A DNA stretch of 64,000 nucleotides from Amycolatopsis sp. DSM 110486 (GTDB lineage Bacteria > Actinomycetota > Actinomycetes > Mycobacteriales > Pseudonocardiaceae), in the NCBI RefSeq assembly GCF_019468465.1, contig NZ_CP080519.1:186001-250000 (forward strand), given 5' to 3'. Positions within the stretch are counted from its first letter, which is position 1, and every line of letters starts with the position of its first letter. This document shows, piece by piece, positions 58,102 to 64,000 of the stretch. The position numbers were made by a program, and so were the translations under genes. The notes under the pieces are model-generated. The model was not told where the DNA came from. It ran no database searches and saw only the letters and a list, made by a program, of their open reading frames with translations.

Positions 58102-59046
58102 ATGAAGGCGATTGTGGTGACGGACAAGGCCGCGGGAAGGGCCGGGATGACGCTGGTGGACCGGCCCGACCCCGACGCGGCGATGCTCGCCGACCTCGCC
58201 GGGGCGAACTACGGCGATGTCGTCGTCGAGGTTCACGCCTCGGGCTTCACCTGGGATGAGCTGTCGTGGCCCTCGACCTGGGTCGATCGCCGTGGCCGGG
58301 ACCGGACGCCGTCGATCCCCGGACACGAGGTGGCCGGCGTGGTCACCGCCCTGAGCTACGGCACCGCGGGATTGTCGGTCGGTCAACGGGTGTTCGGTCT
58401 CACGGACTGGACTCGCGACGGCACGCTGGCGGAGTACGCGGTCGTTGAAGCGCGCAATCTCGCGGCGCTGCCGGGCGACGTCGACTTCACGACCGGCGCG
58501 GGCCTCGTCATGGCGGGCCTCACCGCGTGGCAGGGGTTGTTCGTGCACGGCCGGCTCGAGGCGGGACAGCGGATCCTCGTCCACGGCGCAGCCGGAGCGG
58601 TCGGGTCGATGGCAACGCAACTCGCGCGCGAGGCCGGTGCTTACGTTGTGGGTACCGGGCGCAAGGCCGACCGTGAGGCGGCGCGGGATTTCGGTGCGAA
58701 CGAGTTCGTCGATCTGGAGAACGACGCGCTGGAAGAGGTCGGGAGTGTTGACCTGGTGTTCGATGTCTTCGGTGGTGACATCGGGTCGCGGTCCGCGGGG
58801 CTGGTTCGGGCCGGCGGGACACTGGTGACGATCGCCGGCCCTCCGGAGACCCGGCTCGCCGACGGCCTCGCGATCGACTTCATCGTCGAGCCGTCCCGTA
58901 CTCAGCTGGGTGAAATCGTGCAGCGCGTGCGGGACGGCCGGGTGCGCACCAACATCGGCACCGTGGCGAGCCTCGACGACGCCGTGGCCGCGTTCAACCC
59001 GACCCAGCGGAAAAAGGGCAAGACGATCATCCGCGTTCGCCCGTAA
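58102..59046 (+). CDS. Medium-chain NADPH:quinone oxidoreductase-like protein (copy 2)
   Basis: This 314-residue MDR protein nearly repeats the gene at 28905-29822 on the opposite strand. The first 200 residues differ moderately, with nine extra residues (MLADLAGAN region), while the rest, from ARE-AGAYVVGTGRKADREA to the C-terminus KGKTIIRVRP, is almost identical in DNA as well. The cofactor motif is VHGAAGAVGSMATQLARE. ATG 58102 follows AGAGAGAAGAGG. The divergent TetR and two operators indicate TetR repression relieved by the substrate, perhaps a quinone or enone. Confidence 0.87.
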   Translation: MKAIVVTDKAAGRAGMTLVDRPDPDAAMLADLAGANYGDVVVEVHASGFTWDELSWPSTWVDRRGRDRTPSIPGHEVAGVVTALSYGTAGLSVGQRVFGLTDWTRDGTLAEYAVVEARNLAALPGDVDFTTGAGLVMAGLTAWQGLFVHGRLEAGQRILVHGAAGAVGSMATQLAREAGAYVVGTGRKADREAARDFGANEFVDLENDALEEVGSVDLVFDVFGGDIGSRSAGLVRAGGTLVTIAGPPETRLADGLAIDFIVEPSRTQLGEIVQRVRDGRVRTNIGTVASLDDAVAAFNPTQRKKGKTIIRVRP

Positions 59047-59365
59047 CAAGCGCCGACGAAACCGGTTCCGACTCCCCTCCCGGCACCGTCAGCGACGCGA
59101 CCTCGACGGTATGGCCCCACCAGCGTTCCGCAGGACGTCCCGGCGACGGCTCGTGGTGAGACTCGCGGATCCGCCGAGCCTCACCACGAGCCCTGGCGTG
59201 CCCCGCTGCCCGCGAGCGAACCACTGAGTGCGGCCTTCAGCTTCCTTCTCGAATCAGCATTTCGGTGTAGTCACGCACTCCGGTAGATATCGGTGCACAG
59301 CCGCGCCTCGTCAGTGATCGCTACGCCACGGCCCTTGGCACCGCGACGTGTCGGCAACGGCCGGC
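59047..59365. other. Intergenic stretch between convergent genes
   Basis: This 319-bp gap lies between the MDR gene end and the end of the ferredoxin-reductase-like gene. A TCACCACGAG/CTCGTGGTGA inverted repeat (near 59151-59189) could act as a terminator. No coding signal was recognised on either strand. Confidence 0.35.
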
Positions 59366-60064
59366 TCAGCTGGTCGGACCCCACCTGCTGACGCGGATTC
59401 GCTGCACGTCGACTCCGACCTCGAGAAGCAGGTTGGTGGCTCCGTCGCAAAAGCCCGCCGAGCCGCACACATAGACCTCGCGGTCGGACTCGACGAGAGG
59501 GCGAACGTCCTCGGCCGTGAGGCGCCCCACGGGACGGGAGCTGCCCGCGGGCGCTTCGCGGGTGTAGACGACCGTGGTCTCCGGACCGGAGATCTCGTCC
59601 GGGTAGTACAGATCGGCGGGCGATCGAACGGACACGACAAGCCGCATCAGGTCGGGGCGGTTCGCGCGTCGCGCGAGCCGCAACATGGACATGAGCGGGA
59701 CCACACCCGAGCCCCCGGCGAGGCCCAGGATCGGCGTGGCACCGTCCCACGAGAAGAACCTGCCCACCGGACCGCGGACCTCCAGGACGTCCCCGACTTC
59801 GACGACGTTGTGCAGAAACCCCGATACCTCACCGTCGGGCAGCATCTCGACCGTGATCTCGATGTCGTCCCCACCCGGGGAGCTCGCCACGGAGTAATCG
59901 CGCTGGGCGTGGTAGCCATCCGGCGCGGTCAGCCGGACGACGTAGAACTGGCCGGGCCGGTGTGTCCGCGGTTCGGTGAGCCGCAACCGGAAGGTCTTCG
60001 CGTGGGAAGCCTCCGGACCGATGGCGGCCACGACGGCGGTCTGCCAGGACGAAGGGGAGGCCAT
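59366..60064 (-). CDS. Ferredoxin-NADP reductase-like FAD/NAD(P)-binding oxidoreductase
   Basis: This 232-residue protein has an FAD barrel with RPGQFYVVRLTAPDGYHAQR and DYSVASSP, and an NAD(P) domain with ILGLAGGSGVVPLMSMLRLA and VYVCGSAGFCDGATNLLL. No ferredoxin domain is attached. It overlaps the molybdopterin oxidoreductase stop by one base (TGATG), so it is its probable electron partner, passing electrons from NAD(P)H to the molybdoenzyme or the reverse. Confidence 0.85.
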   Translation of the reverse strand: MASPSSWQTAVVAAIGPEASHAKTFRLRLTEPRTHRPGQFYVVRLTAPDGYHAQRDYSVASSPGGDDIEITVEMLPDGEVSGFLHNVVEVGDVLEVRGPVGRFFSWDGATPILGLAGGSGVVPLMSMLRLARRANRPDLMRLVVSVRSPADLYYPDEISGPETTVVYTREAPAGSSRPVGRLTAEDVRPLVESDREVYVCGSAGFCDGATNLLLEVGVDVQRIRVSRWGPTS

Positions 60065-60672
60065 CAGTCCCCCTGGTAACGCTGCTCGAGCCACGGGTCA
60101 CCGTGGTCGTGGTAGCCGTTTCGTTCCCAGAAGCCCTGCTCGTCCTCGGCCATGAACTTCAGTCCCGACACCCATTTGGCGCTCTTCCAGAAGTACAGGT
60201 GCGGCACGAGGAGCCGTGCCGGGCCACCGTGGATGTCGTCCAGTGGCGCGCCGTTGACGTCCCACACCACCCAGGCTCGGCCGTCGACGACGTCCTCGAT
60301 CGGCAGATTGGTGGTGTACCCGGTGTGCGAGCGCGCCATCACGTACGCCGCGTCGTCGCGCACCCCGGTGATCTCGAGCAGGGTGTCGATGGAGACCCCG
60401 TCGAAGGTCATCCCGAACTTGGACCACGTCGTGACGCAGTGGATGGCGCCTTCGTACCGGTCCGGTTCGAGTGCGTGGATCTCGTCCCAGGTCCAGCTGG
60501 TCGGTGTGTCGACGAGGCCGTCGACCGTGAAAGTCCAGTTCGCGGTGTCGATCGACGGAGTCGCCTCCGCGTGCAGCACCGGCCACTCGTCACCCGTGTC
60601 GTATTGACCGGGTGGCAGCCGCGGGTCTCGGCTGGACCGTTGACGCCCGACGAAGCCTCTCGTCGCTACCAT
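60064..60672 (-). CDS. Sulfite oxidase-like molybdopterin-dependent oxidoreductase
   Basis: This 202-residue protein is the Moco domain of the sulfite oxidase/MsrP family, with the molybdenum-ligand Cys in GAIHCVTTWSKFGMTFDGVS, WTFTVDGLVDTPTSWTWDEI, and the later HTGYTTNLPIEDV and GGPARLLVPHLYFWKSAKWV. No signal peptide or heme domain is present, so it is cytoplasmic and must rely on the FAD partner encoded next. ATG 60672 follows AAAGGTGG; the longer upstream frame covers the DUF5709 gene and is rejected. Substrate may be a sulfoxide or nitrate-like oxide. Confidence 0.86.
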   Translation of the reverse strand: MVATRGFVGRQRSSRDPRLPPGQYDTGDEWPVLHAEATPSIDTANWTFTVDGLVDTPTSWTWDEIHALEPDRYEGAIHCVTTWSKFGMTFDGVSIDTLLEITGVRDDAAYVMARSHTGYTTNLPIEDVVDGRAWVVWDVNGAPLDDIHGGPARLLVPHLYFWKSAKWVSGLKFMAEDEQGFWERNGYHDHGDPWLEQRYQGD

Positions 60673-60718
60673 GTCTGTCCACCTTTCTGATGCGTTCAGT
60701 GCCGGAGAGCTCCAGCAC

Positions 60719-61153
60719 TCATTCCGGGACGATGTGAATGGCCGCTTCTTCGGCGGACGCCGCGGCGCCGTCCACACCCACGTCGGAGGCGAAGAGGTAG
60801 GGATACACCTCGTCGGCGTCCGGGTCTTCGACCAGCCGGCCCGCGCGCGCCTCTCCGACCTGGTCGTCGTACAGCTCCCCGTCCGTGTCGGACGCGTCCC
60901 CGAGCCCGTCACCCTCATCCGCGACGGGAAAGACGTCCGGCACTTCACGCCGGAGCCGCTTGCCGAGCTCCTCGTGGCCCGCGGCCTCCCGTGCCGTGAG
61001 CCCCCAGTCGAAGACCGCGGAGGGCCGTTCCGGCGGCGTGTACCCCTCGTCCAGGACATCGGACACACCACGATCCACGAGGCTGTCCTCGGGATCCAGA
61101 ACACCGTCATCCAGGTCGACACCACCGTCGTACTCGTCAGTGTCGTCGCTCAT
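60719..61153 (-). CDS. DUF5709-family acidic protein
   Basis: This 144-residue, very acidic protein has the DUF5709 layout: DEYDGGVDLDDGVLDPEDSL, DEGYTPPERPSAVFDWGLTA and EEAAIHIVPE at the end. The family is restricted to actinobacteria and has no known function. It is the first gene of the minus-strand unit with the molybdoenzyme and reductase, and the perfect operator at 61204-61219 lies 51 bp upstream of its ATG. Confidence 0.83.
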   Translation of the reverse strand: MSDDTDEYDGGVDLDDGVLDPEDSLVDRGVSDVLDEGYTPPERPSAVFDWGLTAREAAGHEELGKRLRREVPDVFPVADEGDGLGDASDTDGELYDDQVGEARAGRLVEDPDADEVYPYLFASDVGVDGAAASAEEAAIHIVPE

Positions 61154-61203
61154 CGAGTTCTCCCATCCGATCGGTCGCGCTGGTCGCGCTACCCGTACTG
61201 AAG

Positions 61204-61219
61204 TGGACCATATAGTCCA
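61204..61219. promoter_or_regulatory. TGGAC-N6-GTCCA operator upstream of the DUF5709-molybdoenzyme unit
   Basis: TGGACCATATAGTCCA is a perfect member of the dyad family and closest to the consensus TGGACYATAYRGTCCA. It lies 51-66 bp upstream of the first gene of the unit. Confidence 0.65.
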
Positions 61220-61287
61220 TATTGGCGAAATGGCCGACTAACCCGTGTGGGTTATCCGACAGCGTGTGGCCGCGTCGAGCACGGCGG

Positions 61288-61935
61288 TCAGGAGATGAAG
61301 TCGTTGTCCACCAGGTAGGCGCGAATGTTGCGCCGGGCGTCGAACATCGCCTTGTAGATGGCGTTGCGGTTGGTTTCCAGTTTCGCGGCGAGGGCGTCCA
61401 TCGGGATGTTGTCGATGGCCACGGCGACGAAGACGCGGCGTTGGCGTTCGGTCAGTGCGTTCTCGATGGCATGGGCAAGGGCGGCCCGGAGTTCGATGGC
61501 CTGCACCTGGTGGGGCGGCTCGTCACCGACGGCGGCCCGAGCGCGCTCGGCCTCGTCGTGGTCGAGAGACACCCGGTGGTCGCGCCAGAAGTGCCGGCCG
61601 ACTTTCGTCGAGACCTCGAGGATGACGAATTTGAAGGCCCAGGTCTTGAACTGCGCGTCGCCGCGGAACTCACCGATCTTGCGGGTGATCCGCATGAGGG
61701 CGTCGGCCGCGGCCTGGTGGGCCAGGTCTTCGAGTTCGGGGCCGGTGAGCCGGAGGACCGGCGACCTGCGCGCGGTCTCCCTCCTGGCGATCTTGATGAG
61801 CATCGCGTGCAAGCGGCGACAGGCGTCTTCGAATGCCGGGCTGCCAGGACTCAATTCTTGGACCCAGACGGCGGACGCGGGGTCGAAGCTCCGTCCATCG
61901 ACCAGGACTCGCTCGTCGACCTCCGAGGTGGTCAC
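61288..61935 (-). CDS. ECF-type RNA polymerase sigma factor
   Basis: This 215-residue protein has a sigma-2 region (ELEDLAHQAAADALMRITRK, GDAQFKTWAFKFVILEVSTK) and a sigma-4 HTH (IENALTERQRRVFVAVAIDN, IPMDALAAKLETNRNAIYKA). It directs RNA polymerase to stress or envelope promoters. The start is GTG 61935. No anti-sigma gene adjoins it. The atypical sigma-4 end (MFDARRNIRAYLVDND) is seen in the broad SigL/ECF-like set of actinobacteria. Its targets may include promoters with the GTAAGAACC word, but this is only a guess. Confidence 0.85.
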   Translation of the reverse strand: MTTSEVDERVLVDGRSFDPASAVWVQELSPGSPAFEDACRRLHAMLIKIARRETARRSPVLRLTGPELEDLAHQAAADALMRITRKIGEFRGDAQFKTWAFKFVILEVSTKVGRHFWRDHRVSLDHDEAERARAAVGDEPPHQVQAIELRAALAHAIENALTERQRRVFVAVAIDNIPMDALAAKLETNRNAIYKAMFDARRNIRAYLVDNDFIS

Positions 61936-62346
61936 GTGAACCGGGGTTTCAGTCCGGTGTCAGCGGGGTATGTCGTCTGCACACGGGATACGGCCGGCGT
62001 CATGCCGCCCCACCCCCTCTCTCATGACCGTCATCAGCATCTGGAATCCCCTGCCACGCCGTCACCGCTACTTGTCCGACAGCACCGAAACCGACTCGCA
62101 CACCACGCACGGAGAGTCGGCAAACCGAGCCATGGCCTCGGTGTTCGAACGGCTTGGCGCGATGCCGTCAAGCCGGGCCGACGCCATGAGCGTTCGGGCA
62201 GCTCGTGTTTCGAGGCGCAGCAAGGGCCGCTCCACCTACTCGCGAGCTGTCGGGACTGTCGCTACCTTCATAGCAAAACAGGACCATTAAGTCCAGAAGG
62301 TCTCCGACCCCGTGCCGAATGTCCATTGAGAACTGCGCGTTGGGCC
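61936..62346. other. 411-bp gap with an operator-family dyad
   Basis: No gene was recognised between the sigma factor and the STAS protein. AGGACCATTAAGTCCA (62280-62295) matches the TGGAC-N6-GTCCA family with one mismatch. It lies 51 bp after the STAS stop and 345 bp upstream of the sigma start, so a long leader or a very small unseen gene would be needed for it to control the sigma factor. Confidence 0.4.
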
Positions 62347-62817
62347 TCACGCCGTTCGAAGCGACGACTGGCTGTCGGTGTCCCAGCGACGCGGGACACC
62401 GCGGACACGGCGCCGTCGGGCCTCGCGCTTCGTGAGGATGCCGGCGGCGGCGAGCGCGCGGACCACCGACGAACGGCCGGCGTTGAGCCGGAACCGGTAC
62501 CGGGATTCCGGGGTTCGAGCCGTGTCGAGATGTTCCCGAAGGAGTTGCGTCGCCGCCGTGCCGAGCCCGGTGCAGTCGGTCAGGTCGACGGTGACGATCC
62601 CGCGACACAACGCGGTCACGACGTCGAGCTCCGCGCAGAGCACCTCGACGGCCGATCGTTCGATCACGCCGCCGCTGACGAAGAGGGTTATCGAGCCGTC
62701 GGAGACCACGGTCCTCAGAAGCTCCTTCGGATGATGAACCGCGATCGCGCTCCCCGTCATCAGTGAAGGCTTCTCCACTACCGTTCCCTCCGGAACGCTG
62801 TGCTGGCTTGCGAACAC
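62347..62817 (-). CDS. STAS-domain protein (anti-sigma factor antagonist-like)
   Basis: This 156-residue protein has a STAS-type fold: LFVSGGVIERSAVEVLCAEL, VTVDLTDCTGLGTAATQLLR (the loop with Thr/Ser where SpoIIAA is phosphorylated), then a basic C-terminus with KREARRRRVRGVPRR. Its role is likely in a sigma-factor partner-switching system, possibly with the adjacent sigma factor, though ECF factors rarely use STAS proteins. GTG 62817 follows GGGGAGGGG; ATG 62760 is an alternative. Confidence 0.72.
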   Translation of the reverse strand: MFASQHSVPEGTVVEKPSLMTGSAIAVHHPKELLRTVVSDGSITLFVSGGVIERSAVEVLCAELDVVTALCRGIVTVDLTDCTGLGTAATQLLREHLDTARTPESRYRFRLNAGRSSVVRALAAAGILTKREARRRRVRGVPRRWDTDSQSSLRTA

Positions 62818-63068
62818 GAGGCCCCTCCCCTGTGGGTGATCACCTGTTGGCGGCGACCCCCGATCTCCCCTTACCGCGGCCCTGGGATCACGTCCGGTCG
62901 AATGCCCCTCAGAGGAGACCGGCCACCCGAGCCGGTTGCGGTCTCACGGCGGCCGGCCCCGCGGGGTTCGGCCGCGAAACGGGTTCGGATCCCCGCGCGT
63001 AGTGGCAGCCACTCTTTTGGGTCCACCCGTGGGGGTAAGACAGGGCCGATCGCTGCCTCGAACACTGC

Positions 63069-64000
63069 ATGAGCTCACTGACCACGCCGACCATGGGCAC
63101 GGGCGTGCTTGCGAAGCGTCTCGGGCAGGCCGCGGACAACGCAGATCAGCGGTACAAGCTCGCCAAGAGCCTGCGGCACCAGATGAACAAGGTGTTCCCG
63201 ACCCATTGGTCCTACCTGATCGGCGAAGTCTCGCTGTACAGCTTCATCGTCGTAATCGCGACCGGCGTGTACCTGACGCTGTTCTTCGATCCCTCGATGC
63301 AGGAAGTCACGTACCACGGCAGCTTCCAGAACCTGCAGGGCGTCGAGATGTCGCAGGCCTTCAAGACGACCCTGGACCTCTCGTTCGACGTGCGTGGCGG
63401 GCTGTTCGTGCGGCAGCTGCACCACTGGGGGGCGCTGATCTTCATCGCCGCGACGCTCCTGCACATGCTGCGGATCTTCTTCACCGGCGCGTTCCGCAAG
63501 CCGCGTGAGGCGAACTGGGTGATCGGCGTGATCCTGCTCCTGATCAGCATGTTCGAGGGGTTCTTCGGTTACTCGCTGCCGGACGACCTGCTTTCTGGCA
63601 CGGGTGTCCGCGCGACCTTGTCGGGTATCGTCTTGTCGGTGCCGGTCATCGGCACCTGGATCCACTGGGCGCTGTTCGGCGGCGAGTTCCCGGGCGACCA
63701 GATCATCCCGCGCCTGTACACACTGCACATCCTCGTGCTGCCGGGGGTCCTGTTCGCCCTGATCGGCGTGCACCTGGTGCTGGTGTGGTTCCAGAAGCAC
63801 ACACAGTTCCCGGGCGTCCGCGCGAAGGAAGACAACGTCGTCGGCATCCGGATCGTGCCCGAGTTCGCGCTTCACGGCGGGGCGCTCGCCGTGCTCACCA
63901 CGGGGGTCATCGCCTTGATGGCCGGTCTTTTCCAGATCAACCCGGTGTGGAACTTCGGGCCGTACAACCCGTCGATGGTGTCGGCCGGTTCGCAGCCGGA
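63069..64000 (+). CDS. qcrB: Cytochrome bc1 complex cytochrome b subunit QcrB (5' part)
   Basis: The first 310 codons are visible and the gene continues past the right edge. The protein starts [20 protein letters not shown] and has the actinobacterial cytochrome b core: [20 protein letters not shown], the heme ligands in [20 protein letters not shown], then [20 protein letters not shown] and [15 protein letters not shown]. It carries the quinol sites of the menaquinol:cytochrome c branch. In actinobacteria qcrB normally follows qcrC and qcrA; here it follows a STAS gene on the other strand, so this is a separate, probably additional copy. Confidence 0.88.
   Translation, partial: MSSLTTPTMGTGVLAKRLGQAADNADQRYKLAKSLRHQMNKVFPTHWSYLIGEVSLYSFIVVIATGVYLTLFFDPSMQEVTYHGSFQNLQGVEMSQAFKTTLDLSFDVRGGLFVRQLHHWGALIFIAATLLHMLRIFFTGAFRKPREANWVIGVILLLISMFEGFFGYSLPDDLLSGTGVRATLSGIVLSVPVIGTWIHWALFGGEFPGDQIIPRLYTLHILVLPGVLFALIGVHLVLVWFQKHTQFPGVRAKEDNVVGIRIVPEFALHGGALAVLTTGVIALMAGLFQINPVWNFGPYNPSMVSAGSQP

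Noticed and set aside
60673..61125. N-terminal extension of the molybdopterin oxidoreductase to 61125
   Set aside because: The extension is an out-of-frame reading of the DUF5709 gene with low-complexity Arg/Ser/Thr sequence. ATG 60672 has its own ribosome site and gives the normal domain length.
62038..62290. Plus-strand frame between sigma and STAS genes
   Set aside because: It has no ribosome site, no family match and Arg/Ser-rich composition typical of non-coding high-GC frames.
1..64000. CRISPR array, tRNA, rRNA, prophage or antibiotic biosynthetic cluster
   Set aside because: No regularly spaced repeats, tRNA cloverleaf, phage structural genes, or PKS/NRPS domains were recognised on reading both strands.

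Overview
The window is high-GC DNA from an actinomycete, most likely a Pseudonocardiaceae-type genus such as Amycolatopsis. This is an inference from strong G/C third-position bias, many GTG starts, a mycothiol-dependent maleylpyruvate isomerase, a fused PcaDC (PcaL) protein, a DUF5709 protein and an actinobacterial-type QcrB. No tRNA, rRNA, CRISPR array or phage module was seen. The window cuts a racemase-like gene on the left and qcrB on the right.

Region 1 (1-13.5 kb) is an aromatic-acid catabolic island. A TPP-dependent decarboxylase-like enzyme lies next to a divergent LysR gene. A minus-strand block follows: gentisate 1,2-dioxygenase, fumarylpyruvate hydrolase and mycothiol-dependent maleylpyruvate isomerase, joined by ATGA overlaps, then a UbiD-family decarboxylase and a 14-TM-type exporter. 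Two IclR regulators, an aromatic acid:H+ symporter and an FAD monooxygenase complete a route of uptake, ring hydroxylation to gentisate, ring cleavage, isomerisation and hydrolysis to central metabolites.

Region 2 (13.5-33 kb) is a decayed and reshuffled accessory region. It holds fragments of a histidine kinase, a LysR regulator, a flavin reductase, a GNAT acetyltransferase (amber codon) and a cupin. Between them are intact transporters, SDR and MDR oxidoreductases, a MocR regulator, four TetR regulators, a PcaL fusion, a nitroreductase and a PEP mutase/isocitrate lyase-like enzyme.

Region 3 (33-45 kb) carries an AhpD-like protein, an AlkA-like glycosylase, and a Rieske oxygenase with a phthalate-dioxygenase-type reductase followed by a two-component system. 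An MFS/DoxX/SnoaL group, an IS481-family element with a CCTAGG target duplication, and a transketolase follow.

Region 4 (45-64 kb) has an IS5-family insertion immediately upstream of a cupin lipoprotein, an SDR that has lost catalytic Ser and Tyr, further TetR, SDR, MDR and AlkA-like genes, a GMC oxidoreductase pseudogene, NDH-2, and a molybdopterin oxidoreductase/reductase/DUF5709 group. Sigma and STAS genes and an orphan qcrB close the window.

The most striking unifying signal is a family of 16-bp palindromes, TGGAC-N6-GTCCA (core often YATAYR), in at least 13 intergenic positions between 25 and 62 kb. They sit beside TetR genes and beside SDR, MDR, AlkA, DoxX/MFS and molybdoenzyme genes. 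This suggests one dispersed TetR-family regulon. A second signal is that eight regulator genes appear leaderless, with a TANNNT -10 element 6-7 nt before the start codon.
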